NCBI RefSeq assembly: GCF_002179555.1
Contig: NZ_NHOU01000011.1
Coordinates: forward strand, 1-64,000
Length of the DNA: 64,000 nucleotides
Direction: 5' to 3'
Source: Salinicola salarius
GTDB lineage: Bacteria; Pseudomonadota; Gammaproteobacteria; Pseudomonadales; Halomonadaceae
The stretch's first letter is position 1, and each line of letters starts with the position of its first letter. Shown here one piece after another: positions 8,183 to 16,894 of this stretch. Position numbers and translations under genes: made by a program. The notes beneath the pieces are model-generated. The model worked only from the letters and a program-made list of their open reading frames with translations. It did not search any database and was not told the origin of the DNA.

Positions 8183-8503
8183 ATGGATGACGACCAGTTG
8201 ATCGCCAAACTTCGTGCCCGGTTCGATACCGAGGCTGCCGAGACGGTTTCGGCCGTCTATCAGTTCGATCTCGACGATGTCGACGACTACCACATGACGA
8301 TCGATCATGGCTCGCTCGACATCCAGCCGGGGCGCCACCCCGAGCCCAGCGTCACCATCTCGAGCGATACCACCACGCTCATGAAACTGGTGAGAAAGGA
8401 ACTCAATGCCATGCAGGCGCTGCTGACCGGCAAGGTGAAGGTCAAGGGAGACATCGGCCTTGCCAGCCGGCTCCCCAAGCTGTTCGGAAAATCCGCCGTC
8501 TGA
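8183..8503 (+). CDS. SCP2 sterol-binding-domain protein
   Basis: 106 aa, essentially a single SCP2/lipid-transfer domain. The open frame begins much earlier, but AGGAG at 8170-8174 before the ATG at 8183 decides the start. MTIDHGSLDIQPGRHPEPSVTISSDTTTLMKLV and the later LLTGKVKVKGDIGLASRL are the conserved signature of bacterial SCP2 proteins, which bind lipids or hydrophobic ligands in a cavity. The specific ligand is unknown. It converges with nudC with only 10 nt between stops. Confidence 0.83.
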   Translation: MDDDQLIAKLRARFDTEAAETVSAVYQFDLDDVDDYHMTIDHGSLDIQPGRHPEPSVTISSDTTTLMKLVRKELNAMQALLTGKVKVKGDIGLASRLPKLFGKSAV

Positions 8504-8513
8504 ACCGATACGT

Positions 8514-9284
8514 TCAGCGTATGGCGACCGCCCCGCGATGTGTCTCGATCAACTGCCGTGAAATCGAATAGGTTGGCGGCAGTTGAGGTAGTTTTTCCGG
8601 GGTGAACCAGGCCGCGTCGACGATTTCCTCGCCGTCGATCCGTATTCGACGACTGGCCGCCTCGGCGAAGAACCCCATCATCAACGAATGCGGGAACGGC
8701 CAGGACTGGCTCTTGAAGAAACTCACCCGTCCCACCTCGACGCCGACCTCTTCCATCACTTCCCGCCGCACGGCCGCTTCCACCGACTCTCCAGGTTCGA
8801 TGAAACCCGCCAGCGTCGAGTAGCGCTGCGGTGGGAATCGCGGGCTGCGCGCCAGTAGCATGTCCCTGCCGTGCGTCACCAGCGTGATGATGCAAGGCGA
8901 AATACGGGGATAACCGCGCAGGCCGCAGTTGTCGCACTGCATGGCAAACTCGTGGGACAGCCGCCGCGTGGCGTGACCGCAACGGCCGCAGAAGCGATGA
9001 TCCCGCTCCCACCGTGTCACCTGCAGCGCGGTCGCCAGCAGCTCGCTTTCCGAGGCCGACGCCTGTGCCAGCCAGTCGCGAAACGGCGGCCAGTCTTCGC
9101 CGTCTGTCTCGACCACCACGGCCACCGGCTCGCCGTGCCAGTATCCCAGCCGCAGCGCCTGTTCGGGCCATCGTTCGCAATAGACGAGCATGCTGCCGGA
9201 TTCAGCCCGCGCAACCCCGCTCTCGCCCATGCGCAGCAACCAGCCGCCGACGACATCCATCGGCGGTATCTCGCGGTGTAGCAT
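8514..9284 (-). CDS. nudC: NAD(+) diphosphatase (NADH pyrophosphatase) NudC
   Basis: 256 aa, as in E. coli NudC (257 aa). The zinc ribbon cysteines are C99, C102, C117 and C120. The Nudix box starts at Gly160 (GFIEPGESVEAAVRREVMEEVG), followed by the NudC-specific SQSWPFPHSLM motif. It hydrolyses NADH to NMNH and AMP and removes NAD caps from RNA. The start at 9284 overlaps the dnaQ stop as TGATG, so the two genes are probably translationally coupled; the longer open frame upstream is inside dnaQ. Confidence 0.92.
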   Translation of the reverse strand: MLHREIPPMDVVGGWLLRMGESGVARAESGSMLVYCERWPEQALRLGYWHGEPVAVVVETDGEDWPPFRDWLAQASASESELLATALQVTRWERDHRFCGRCGHATRRLSHEFAMQCDNCGLRGYPRISPCIITLVTHGRDMLLARSPRFPPQRYSTLAGFIEPGESVEAAVRREVMEEVGVEVGRVSFFKSQSWPFPHSLMMGFFAEAASRRIRIDGEEIVDAAWFTPEKLPQLPPTYSISRQLIETHRGAVAIR

Positions 9285-10033
9285 CAGTGTTGGGTCTCCG
9301 GCATTTCCAGGGCATCCCATTGGCACTGCCCGGCCGATTGGCGGATCTGCTCGAGCCGCTGCTGGTGAGCCTGCCACTCGGCTTCGCTCGGCTTGAGCAC
9401 CGCCAGCGGCACGCCGTTTCGTTCGACCCGACGCATGCCGCTGGCAGCGCCGGGCGCGCGGTCATCACCGTCGTCGTTACCGGCGAGCGACAATGCGGTC
9501 TGCCCCCCGGTCATGGCCAGGTAGACCTCAGCCAGGATCTCGGAGTCCAACAGCGCCCCGTGCAGTACGCGCTGGCCGTTGTCGATATCGTAACGCTTGC
9601 ACAGTGCATCGAGACTGTTGCGCTGCCCCGGATGCATCTTCCGAGCCATCTTCAGCGTATCCAGCACGCTGCAATGCTCGGCCACGGGGCCGAGCACCGG
9701 CTCGCCACGCACCGCCTTCAGCAGTTTGAACTCGTGATCGAAGAAGCCGACATCGAACGGCGCATTGTGAATGACCAGCTGCGCGCCGCGCATGAATTCC
9801 CACAGCTCGTCGGCGATCTGGGCAAACACGGGCTCGTTGGCGACTCGTTCGTTGGTGATGCCGTGGATCTCGACGGCTTCCGCCTCGATATCCCGCTCCG
9901 GATTGACGTACTGATGATAGGTGCGCCCGGTAAAACGGCGATTGATCAGTTCGATGCCGCCGATCTCAATGATGCGATGGCCTTCTCGCGGGTCGATACC
10001 GGTCGTTTCCGTATCCATGACGATTTGGCGCAT
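9284..10033 (-). CDS. dnaQ: DNA polymerase III epsilon subunit (3'-5' proofreading exonuclease)
   Basis: 249 aa (E. coli 243). DEDDh exonuclease: ExoI MDTETTG with D7/E9, ExoII HNAPFDVGFFDHEF, ExoIII HGALLDSEILAEVY. The C-terminal 60 residues carry the segment that binds the polymerase subunit. AGGAAAA lies well placed before the ATG at 10033; eleven extra in-frame residues upstream are rejected on that basis. It forms a run rnhA-dnaQ-nudC on the minus strand, with dnaQ and nudC overlapping. Confidence 0.95.
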   Translation of the reverse strand: MRQIVMDTETTGIDPREGHRIIEIGGIELINRRFTGRTYHQYVNPERDIEAEAVEIHGITNERVANEPVFAQIADELWEFMRGAQLVIHNAPFDVGFFDHEFKLLKAVRGEPVLGPVAEHCSVLDTLKMARKMHPGQRNSLDALCKRYDIDNGQRVLHGALLDSEILAEVYLAMTGGQTALSLAGNDDGDDRAPGAASGMRRVERNGVPLAVLKPSEAEWQAHQQRLEQIRQSAGQCQWDALEMPETQH

Positions 10034-10126
10034 ACGTTTTCCTCGCTTGTGCCTGGCGGCAGTCATTCGTGTTTTGACGACAGGATCACGACTTATGGTG
10101 TTCGGACCGCTGCATGAAAGACCAGA

Positions 10127-10585
10127 TTATCGTGCCGAAGACCGACGCTTTGCGATGACTTCGTCGATCGCCTCGTTGACCAGCCGATCGGCGGCCTCGT
10201 TTCCCTCATGGCCGCTGTGACCCTTGACCCAGTGCCACTCGATGGCGTGGCGATGCGTTTCGGCAAGCAGTTCCCGCCAGAGTTCCGCATTCTTGACCGG
10301 CTGCTTGGCCGCGGTCTTCCAGCCGCGTTTCTGCCAACCGTGTATCCATTCGGTGATGCCCTTGCGAACGTACTGGGAATCCGTCCACAGCGCGACGCGG
10401 CAGGGCCGGTCCAGCGCACGCAGGGCCTGGATCGCCGCCATCAGCTCCATGCGATTGTTGGTGGTTTCGGCCTCGCCGCCCTTCATCGGCTTCTCGTGTC
10501 GACCGGAGACCAGCAACGCCCCCCAGCCGCCGGGGCCGGGATTGCCGCGGCAACCTCCGTCGGTATAGATGGTCACGGCGGGCAT
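10127..10585 (-). CDS. rnhA: Ribonuclease HI
   Basis: 152 aa (E. coli 155). It degrades RNA in RNA-DNA hybrids. The catalytic carboxylates are visible: D9 in IYTDGG, E47 in [10 protein letters not shown]69 in WTDSQYV, D133 in GNEAADRL; His123 lies in KGHSGH. I use the ATG at 10585 because [11 protein letters not shown] aligns with the E. coli N-terminus; an in-frame TTG at 10615 would add ten residues. The 5' flank contains a 15-bp tandem repeat array. Its placement next to dnaQ, yafS and gloB is conserved gammaproteobacterial synteny. Confidence 0.94.
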   Translation of the reverse strand: MPAVTIYTDGGCRGNPGPGGWGALLVSGRHEKPMKGGEAETTNNRMELMAAIQALRALDRPCRVALWTDSQYVRKGITEWIHGWQKRGWKTAAKQPVKNAELWRELLAETHRHAIEWHWVKGHSGHEGNEAADRLVNEAIDEVIAKRRSSAR

Positions 10586-10625
10586 CGTCGGCGATTCGGA
10601 ATTCGGAGCTGGCAAGACGGACTCT

Positions 10626-10693
10626 CTTCTGGTGATAACGCTTCTGGTGATGACACTTCTGGTGATGACGCTTCTGGTCTTCTGGTGATGACG
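10626..10693. repeat. 15-bp tandem repeat array upstream of rnhA
   Basis: Unit CTTCTGGTGATGACG: copies at 10626-10640 (ends ATAACG), 10641-10655 (ends GACA), 10656-10670 (exact), a partial CTTCTGGT (10671-10678) and an exact copy at 10679-10693. It lies between the yafS stop and the rnhA start, outside any gene I support. Confidence 0.9.
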
Positions 10694-10778
10694 GCTGTCT
10701 ATGATGTCAGGCGGTCGTGGAGCTCAGGCAGTCGTCTGCGGAGATCTAGCGGGTGCTTCATCCTGGCGCTCGGCATGG

Positions 10779-10816
10779 TCACGTTTCGACGAGAGACTCA
10801 CGTTTCGACGAGCGAC
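10779..10816. repeat. 19-bp tandem duplication covering the yafS stop codon
   Basis: TCACGTTTCGACGAG recurs with a 19-bp period at 10779 and 10798; flanking bases continue the similarity. The yafS stop (TCA on this strand, 10779-10781) is in the first copy. Since 19 is not a multiple of three, the duplication shifts the frame of the copied stop in the preceding unit. Confidence 0.85.
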
Positions 10817-11660
10817 ACGGCTCGCCTGCCGTTCCCGGCGTCAGCGGCGCCGCAGCGTCGGCCGCTATGCGGCCCGCGGCCTGCATCGACGTTCGATTCG
10901 ATGTCTGACAACCGTGATGACCGGTCGGCCGGGTCTCCCTGGCCAGCCCCAGCCAGGCGCCGGACTTGCCGCCACCGAGTACCGGGTCGCGCAGCTTGAT
11001 CGGCTGGACGGGAATACTGCGCCGGCTTGCTACCACCAGATAGGCCGAGGACAGCGGCAGGTTGTAGCGGCGCCCGAGCGTCTCCAGACGGTCGCTGCCC
11101 AGCGCGCGGCCGGGCAACCTAAAACCGCAATAGTCTACCCGCTCGATCTCGAAGTCGACAAACGTCAGCCAGTCCCGCAGGCGCGCTGGCGTTCGCCACT
11201 GGTGCTGCCACGGCGCGGGGTGATAGCGCCGGCGCAGGCCGGTCGGCCCGAAGGGATGCCAGCCGAATATCACCAGACGACCGTCGTCACGCGTCACGCG
11301 AGCCGCTTCCTGCAGAACGTGGTGAGGTTGGTCCACAGCCTCCAGCAGGTGATGCAACACCACCAGGTCGACGCTATCGTCGGCGAGCGGCAGGCTGCCG
11401 GGCAGGCAGACCAGGCAGTTCTCGGTGCGAACGAGTTCGGTGGAAGGCGCCCAGTCGAGCGAATGGCGAATCGGGCACATGTCGCTCATCAACGGTGCCA
11501 TGCCCAGTTGCAGGCTCACCATGCCGCGATGCTGCTCGCAATGCGGCCCCAGGCAGGCGCGCTCGGCACGCCACAGCGCCTGTCCGGGCGGCGATGCCCA
11601 GAACCGGCGCCCCTGGCGGACGGCTGCCTGCAGGCTTTGATCCGGCGGCGAGATTGACAC
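10779..11660 (-). CDS. Class I SAM-dependent methyltransferase, YafS-like
   Basis: 293 aa. It resembles E. coli YafS, which also lies between gloB and rnhA. LADDSVDLVVLHHLLEAVDQPHHVLQEAARV is the characteristic methyltransferase motif IV/post region and RVTRDDGRLVIFGWHPFG the next strand. Motif I (the usual GxGxG) is weak, as in YafS. The substrate is unknown. The C-terminal 60 residues (after PIKLRDPVLGGGK) are low in recognisable structure and end in a tandemly duplicated stop region, suggesting a variable tail. It is divergent from gloB. Confidence 0.78.
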   Translation of the reverse strand: MSISPPDQSLQAAVRQGRRFWASPPGQALWRAERACLGPHCEQHRGMVSLQLGMAPLMSDMCPIRHSLDWAPSTELVRTENCLVCLPGSLPLADDSVDLVVLHHLLEAVDQPHHVLQEAARVTRDDGRLVIFGWHPFGPTGLRRRYHPAPWQHQWRTPARLRDWLTFVDFEIERVDYCGFRLPGRALGSDRLETLGRRYNLPLSSAYLVVASRRSIPVQPIKLRDPVLGGGKSGAWLGLARETRPTGHHGCQTSNRTSMQAAGRIAADAAAPLTPGTAGEPCRSSKRESLVET

Positions 11661-11835
11661 GGACGGCTTTACTCCCCAAGGTTATCGCTTTTTGGACGGC
11701 AGCCCGCCGCTGAACCTGACGGCGTGAAGGCAGGCAATCCCTTGCGGGAACCCGCGCGTGCTGCACGAGGTCAGACCAACGGCTCGACCCTCGATACCCG
11801 AATCCACAGACGAACCTGCCGGAGAAGAATGCCAC

Positions 11836-12603
11836 ATGTTGACCGTGAAGCCGATTCCCGCGTTCCAGGACAACTACATCTGGCTGCTGCGCCAGGACTC
11901 GCAGGAGCGCGTCGCTGTCGTCGACCCCGGTGACGCCCAGCCCGTCATTGCCTGGCTGGAACAGGAAAACCTGACGCTCGACACCATCCTGATCACCCAC
12001 CACCATCAGGACCACACGGGCGGGCTGAAGGAACTGATCGAGCGCTACGCTCCCACGGTCTACGGCCCCGCCAGCGACGCTATCTCCGGCATCGACCATC
12101 GCGTCGGTGAAGGTGACGAATGTCGCGTTCTGGGGCGCCGCTTCGAAGTCTACGCCGTCCCCGGCCACACACTGGATCATATCGCCTTCTATGCCCCCGG
12201 CACACCAGGGCTTTTGTTTGCCGGTGATACGCTCTTCTCAGGCGGTTGCGGGCGCTTGTTCGAAGGCTCCCCCGAGCAGATGCGCAACTCGCTGGCAAAA
12301 CTCGACGCACTGCCGGAAGACACCCTGGTGTTTGCCGCCCACGAATATACCCTCGCCAATCTGGCTTTCGCCGCGGCCGCCGAGCCCGACAACGCCGTTC
12401 GCGACGCCTACCGGCGCGAGTGCCAGACCGCCCGCGATCTGGATCGGCCCACGCTGCCGACCACGCTGGGCCGCGAACGCCAGATCAACCCTTTCCTGCG
12501 CGTCGACGAGCCAGGCCTGCGCGAGACATTGCGTGAGCAAGGACCCGTCGATGACAGCATGGCCGCCTTTGCCACGCTGCGCGCATGGAAGGATCGTTTC
12601 TAG
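11836..12603 (+). CDS. gloB: Hydroxyacylglutathione hydrolase (glyoxalase II)
   Basis: 255 aa (E. coli 251). Metallo-beta-lactamase fold with the binuclear metal motif THHHQDHTGG (His55, His57, Asp59, His60), His in VPGHTLDH, Asp in FAGDTLF and His in AAHEYTL. It hydrolyses S-lactoylglutathione to lactate and glutathione, the second step of methylglyoxal detoxification. The start MLTVKPIPAFQDNYIW is the family-typical N-terminus; GGAG at 11821 is rather far from it. The next gene, mltD, follows in the same direction, as in E. coli in the opposite order relative to yafS. Confidence 0.94.
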   Translation: MLTVKPIPAFQDNYIWLLRQDSQERVAVVDPGDAQPVIAWLEQENLTLDTILITHHHQDHTGGLKELIERYAPTVYGPASDAISGIDHRVGEGDECRVLGRRFEVYAVPGHTLDHIAFYAPGTPGLLFAGDTLFSGGCGRLFEGSPEQMRNSLAKLDALPEDTLVFAAHEYTLANLAFAAAAEPDNAVRDAYRRECQTARDLDRPTLPTTLGRERQINPFLRVDEPGLRETLREQGPVDDSMAAFATLRAWKDRF

Positions 12604-12679
12604 CATCGCAGAGCGAGACGACGTGATTCGCTGTCGACCTGTCCACTGCGGTGACCGTGTTACCAAGGATCTTGAACGA

Positions 12680-13843
12680 ATGAATTTCCCACCGAGGCGC
12701 CGCCATGTCTTCGTCGGCCTTGCCGGTAGTCTGCTGCTGTCCGCGCTTCCCGTGGCCGCCATGGCAAAAACGGCGCCGGAGGCCGCAAGCGGCGCTTCAC
12801 AACGTACCTTCTGGTCTTCGCTGGTGCTCCAGGAGCGTCGAGCGCCCGATGTCTGGAACCGCCTGCGCAAAGGGTTCCGGATGTCCCACGAGACGGCCAA
12901 CCCCCGCGTGGCCGAGTGGCTGGCGTGGTATCGCGAGCACCCACAGCACGTCGAGCAAGTGGCGGAACAGGCCAAGCCCTGGCTTCGCTGGGTCACCCGG
13001 CGACTGGAGGCCCATCAGTTACCCAGCGAGATCGCGCTACTGCCCTTCATCGAAAGCGGCTACGACCCGACGGCCACCAATCCGGGCGGGGCAGCGGGCC
13101 TCTGGCAGTTCATGCCTGGCACCGGTGACGCCATGGGCCTGTCGCGCACGGCCTGGTACGACGGCCGCCACGACGTGGTCGCCGCCACCGACGCTGCCAT
13201 GAACTACATCCGGCAACAGGCCGACCGCTGGTATGACGGTGACATGCTGCTGGCGCTGGCCGCCTACAACGCGGGCGCCGGCACCGTAAATGCCGCCCGA
13301 AACGCCGCGGCCAATCGCGGCGACCCGATCGACTACTGGCACCTGCGCCTGCCCGCGGAGACCATGGCGTACATTCCGCGCCTGCTGGCGCTATCCGAGG
13401 TGATCGCCGAGCCGGAACAGTACGGCGTGGCGCTGCCCTCGATTCCCGACAAGACCCAGTTCGCCCAGGTCGATACCGGCGGCCCGCTGACGCTGTCGAT
13501 GGCAGCGGACCTCGCCGGCGTCGACCCGCAGACGCTGCGCGACCTGAACCCCGGCTTCAAGCGGGCATCGACGCGCCCGCGGGACGACGCCAGCCTGCTG
13601 GTACCCGCGGCAGCGAAGCAGCGCTTTCTCGCCAACCTGGCAACGCTACCCGCCGCGGAGCGTACGGCGCTCAACCGCTACGTGGTTCGTCGCGGCGACA
13701 CTCTCTCCGCCATTGCCGCACGCTTCGGCGCCAGCGTCGGCGAAATCCGTCGCGAAAACGGCCTCGAGGGAAGCATCATTCGTATCGGACAGACGCTTTC
13801 CGTGCCCGCCACGACATTGGCGCAGAACGGCGATCGTCGGTAG
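12680..13843 (+). CDS. mltD: Membrane-bound lytic murein transglycosylase D
   Basis: 387 aa; shorter than E. coli MltD (452 aa, two LysM). It has a signal sequence (FVGLAGSLLLSALPVAAMA), then an SLT domain with catalytic Glu in LLPFIESGYDPTATN and GAAGLWQFMPGTG and ALAAYNAGAGTV, and one clear C-terminal LysM (VVRRGDTLSAIAARFGASV). No lipobox cysteine is seen in the signal region, so it may be soluble periplasmic rather than a lipoprotein. It cleaves glycan strands to 1,6-anhydro-muropeptides. The ATG at 12680 is chosen from AAGGA at 12665 and the start of the signal peptide; the open frame upstream is inside gloB. Confidence 0.88.
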   Translation: MNFPPRRRHVFVGLAGSLLLSALPVAAMAKTAPEAASGASQRTFWSSLVLQERRAPDVWNRLRKGFRMSHETANPRVAEWLAWYREHPQHVEQVAEQAKPWLRWVTRRLEAHQLPSEIALLPFIESGYDPTATNPGGAAGLWQFMPGTGDAMGLSRTAWYDGRHDVVAATDAAMNYIRQQADRWYDGDMLLALAAYNAGAGTVNAARNAAANRGDPIDYWHLRLPAETMAYIPRLLALSEVIAEPEQYGVALPSIPDKTQFAQVDTGGPLTLSMAADLAGVDPQTLRDLNPGFKRASTRPRDDASLLVPAAAKQRFLANLATLPAAERTALNRYVVRRGDTLSAIAARFGASVGEIRRENGLEGSIIRIGQTLSVPATTLAQNGDRR

Positions 13844-13948
13844 CGGTTCTCGTCGATCGCGCTTTGACAGGGCAGCGTTTAGCGGTACAACGATTCACAA
13901 CGTCTGGCGTCCACACGGGCGCTCGCACCGAGATGAAGGATATCGAAA

Positions 13949-15808
13949 ATGGCTGGATTCCGATGGCTCCTGGCTGCTGCCGCGCTGGCGCTGACCATAC
14001 CGCTGTCGGCGCCGGTCAGCGCCCAGCCGACACAAACGCCGGGGCAGAGCGCTGACGTCCCCACCGTGCATGCCATCGCGCTCTATGACGATCCGGCGCT
14101 GCCCGCCGACTTCGACCACCTGCCCTACGCCAACCCCGCCGCCCCCAAGGGCGGGACGCTGCGCCGGGCGGCCAACGGCAGCTTCGATTCCACCAATCCC
14201 TTCATCATCCAGGGCACGCCTGCCGACGGCCTCAACCAGATCTACGACACGCTGATGGAATCCAGCGCCGACGAACCTTTCACCATGTATGGGCTCCTGG
14301 CCGGCGGCATCCGGCTCGATCCCGACCGTCACTGGATGGAGATCGATATCCGGCCCGAGGCGCGCTTCCACGATGGCGCGCCAGTCACCGCCGAGGACGT
14401 GGTGTTCAGCTTCCGGCTGCTCCGCGACAAGGGCTCGCCCTTCTATCGCGCCTACTACGCCAGTGTCGAATCGGCTTCGGCGCTCAGCGAACGCACCGTG
14501 CGGTTCACGTTTTCCAACAACCAGTCGCGGGAGCTGCCGCTGATCCTGGGACAATTGCCGGTACTCCCCAAGCACTACTGGCAGGACAGGGATTTCACCA
14601 AACCGACCCTCGACAAGCTCCTGGGCTCCGGCCCTTACGAGATCGACGAAGTCGACCCCGGCCGGCGTATCGTCTATCGGCGCGTCGACGACTACTGGGG
14701 GCGGAATCTGCCGCTCAATCGCGGGCGCTACAATATCGACCGGCTGGTCTACGACTACTTCCGCGATCAGTCGGTAGCACTGGAGGCGTTTCTTGCCGGC
14801 GCGCTGGACATGCGCATCGAAAGCAGCGCCAAGAACTGGGCGACCGCCTACGATACGCCGGCCGTCGAGGACGGCGCGATCCAGCGGGTGATCGTGCCGG
14901 ACGGCCAGCCGGCGGGAATGCAGGGTTACGTGTTCAATACGCGCCGCGACAAGCTATCGGATCCTCGTGTGCGCCGAGCGCTGGGGCTGGCGTTCGATTT
15001 CGACTGGCTCAACCACCATCTTTTCTACGGGGCCTACCAGCGCACCGAGAGCTTTTTCCAGAATTCGGAGATGGCCGCAACCGGGCTGCCCAGCGACGGC
15101 GAGCTTGAATTGCTGGCACCCTATCGCGACCAGCTGCCCGCCGCCGTATTCGACCAGCCCCTGCCGATGCCCCACCCGGAGGCGCTGCGTCCGCGTCTGC
15201 GTCAGGCGCTCGAACTGCTGCGCGAGGCCGGCTACGACGTCCGCGACGGCAAGCTGGTGAACCTCGAGACGGGCCGGCCTTTCACGCTGGAGTTTTTGCT
15301 CTACGACAGCCAGTGGGAGCGCATCACCCAGCCGTTCATACGCAATCTGGAGCGGCTCGGCATCGAGAGCAAGATCCGCGTGGTCGACGTCAACCAGTAT
15401 CTCGACCGCCTGCGCCATTTCCAGTTCGACATGATCGTCGGCAGTTTTCCGCAATCGGCCAATCCCGGTAACGAGCAGCGCGACTTCTGGACCAGCGACT
15501 ATGCCGACGTGCCCCAGAGCCGCAACCTGGCGGGCGTCCGGGATCCGGTGGTAGACGTCCTGGTCGACGAACTGATCCAGGCCGACGATCGCGAGACGCT
15601 GGACACCGCGTCCCAGGCACTCGACCGAGTCCTGCGATGGGGCTTCTACGTGGTACCGCAGTGGAATTTCGACGGCACTCGCGTCGCCGTCTGGGACAAG
15701 TTCGATTACCCTCAGCCGTTCCCGCGCTACACGCCCGATTTCACGGTGTGGTGGGTCGACCCCGACCGCGCCCAGGCCATCACCGCGCGCCAGCGCGGCC
15801 AGGAGTGA
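13949..15808 (+). CDS. yejA: Oligopeptide/microcin C ABC transporter, periplasmic binding protein YejA
   Basis: 619 aa (E. coli YejA 604). A signal peptide is cleaved around VSAQP, followed by a family-5 solute-binding protein. HDGAPVTAEDVVFSFRLLRDKGSP and QGYVFNTRRDKLSDPRVRRALGLAFDFDWLN are YejA-type rather than OppA/DppA-type. AAGGA lies 8 nt before the ATG. It is the first gene of yejABEF; the next three genes overlap each other by one to four bases. In enterics the system imports microcin C and antimicrobial peptides; the native ligand is probably a formylated or short peptide. Confidence 0.92.
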   Translation: MAGFRWLLAAAALALTIPLSAPVSAQPTQTPGQSADVPTVHAIALYDDPALPADFDHLPYANPAAPKGGTLRRAANGSFDSTNPFIIQGTPADGLNQIYDTLMESSADEPFTMYGLLAGGIRLDPDRHWMEIDIRPEARFHDGAPVTAEDVVFSFRLLRDKGSPFYRAYYASVESASALSERTVRFTFSNNQSRELPLILGQLPVLPKHYWQDRDFTKPTLDKLLGSGPYEIDEVDPGRRIVYRRVDDYWGRNLPLNRGRYNIDRLVYDYFRDQSVALEAFLAGALDMRIESSAKNWATAYDTPAVEDGAIQRVIVPDGQPAGMQGYVFNTRRDKLSDPRVRRALGLAFDFDWLNHHLFYGAYQRTESFFQNSEMAATGLPSDGELELLAPYRDQLPAAVFDQPLPMPHPEALRPRLRQALELLREAGYDVRDGKLVNLETGRPFTLEFLLYDSQWERITQPFIRNLERLGIESKIRVVDVNQYLDRLRHFQFDMIVGSFPQSANPGNEQRDFWTSDYADVPQSRNLAGVRDPVVDVLVDELIQADDRETLDTASQALDRVLRWGFYVVPQWNFDGTRVAVWDKFDYPQPFPRYTPDFTVWWVDPDRAQAITARQRGQE

Positions 15809-15817
15809 TTGCCCGAC

Positions 15818-16894
15818 ATGGCCAGCTATATCGTTCGTCGCCTGCTGCTGATGATCCCCACCCTGCTGGGGATCCTGCTGCTCAACTTCATCATCGTGCA
15901 GGCCGCTCCCGGCGGACCGATCGACCAGATGATGGCCCGCTTCGAAGGCTTGAACAGCAATGCCAGCACCGGTCTCGAAAGCGGCGGCGCTGACGGTAAC
16001 AACAGCGGAGGCAACGCGCAGCGGCTCCGTGGCGTCAACGACGAGCTGCGCCAGCAGCTGACAGAAGAGTACGGCTTCGACAAGCCGGCCTGGGAACGCT
16101 TCGGCCTGATGCTCAAGGACTACGCCACGTTCGATCTGGGCGAGAGCCTGTTCCGGGGCCAGCCGGTGCTCGACCTGGTGCTGGATCGGCTGCCGGTATC
16201 GATTTCGCTCGGGCTATGGACCACGCTGCTGGTCTACCTGATCTCGATTCCGCTGGGCATTCGCAAGGCCCTGCGTCACGGCAGCGCCTTCGACGTCTGG
16301 TCGTCGGGCGCGGTGGTGGTCGGCTACGCGATCCCCGGCTTCCTGTTCGCGATCCTGCTGATCGTGGTCTTCGCCGGTGGCAGCTACTGGAACTGGTTCC
16401 CGCTGCGCGGGCTGACGTCCTCCAATTTCAGCGAACTGTCACTGCTCGGCAAGATCCAGGATTACTTCTGGCACATCACGCTGCCGGTCCTCGCCTCGGC
16501 CATCGGCAGCTTCGCCACCCTCACCATGCTGACCAAGAACAGTTTCCTCGACGAGATTCACAAGCAGTACGTGCTGACGGCCCGCGCCAAGGGCGCCTCG
16601 GATCGGCGCGTGCTCTACGGCCACGTATTCCGTAACGCCATGCTGATCATCATCGCCGGCCTGCCCTCGGCGCTGATCGGCATCCTGTTCACCGGCTCGC
16701 TGCTGATCGAGGTGATCTTCTCGCTCAACGGCCTTGGCCTGCTGGGGTTCGAGGCCGTGATGCAGCGCGACTATCCGCTGATCTTCGGCACGCTCTATCT
16801 CTATACCCTGATCGGGCTGGTACTCAAGCTGATCTCGGATCTGACCTACGTCTGGGTCGACCCACGCATCGATTTCGGCACCCGGGAGTCGTGA
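15818..16894 (+). CDS. yejB: Peptide/microcin C ABC transporter, permease YejB
   Basis: 358 aa (E. coli 364). Inner-membrane permease with the DppB-like N-terminal helix ([23 protein letters not shown]), a periplasmic loop of about 100 residues rich in Asn/Gly/Ser, then five more helices. The EAA loop appears as [25 protein letters not shown] use the ATG at 15818 rather than the TTG at 15809. Its stop overlaps the yejE start (TGATG). Confidence 0.92.
   Translation: MASYIVRRLLLMIPTLLGILLLNFIIVQAAPGGPIDQMMARFEGLNSNASTGLESGGADGNNSGGNAQRLRGVNDELRQQLTEEYGFDKPAWERFGLMLKDYATFDLGESLFRGQPVLDLVLDRLPVSISLGLWTTLLVYLISIPLGIRKALRHGSAFDVWSSGAVVVGYAIPGFLFAILLIVVFAGGSYWNWFPLRGLTSSNFSELSLLGKIQDYFWHITLPVLASAIGSFATLTMLTKNSFLDEIHKQYVLTARAKGASDRRVLYGHVFRNAMLIIIAGLPSALIGILFTGSLLIEVIFSLNGLGLLGFEAVMQRDYPLIFGTLYLYTLIGLVLKLISDLTYVWVDPRIDFGTRES

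Noticed and set aside
9014-10117. 367-codon plus-strand frame across nudC and dnaQ
   Set aside because: It covers two certain genes on the other strand and has low-complexity Arg/Pro composition.
10626-10693. CRISPR-like array
   Set aside because: Units are directly adjacent 15-mers without spacers and there are no cas genes.
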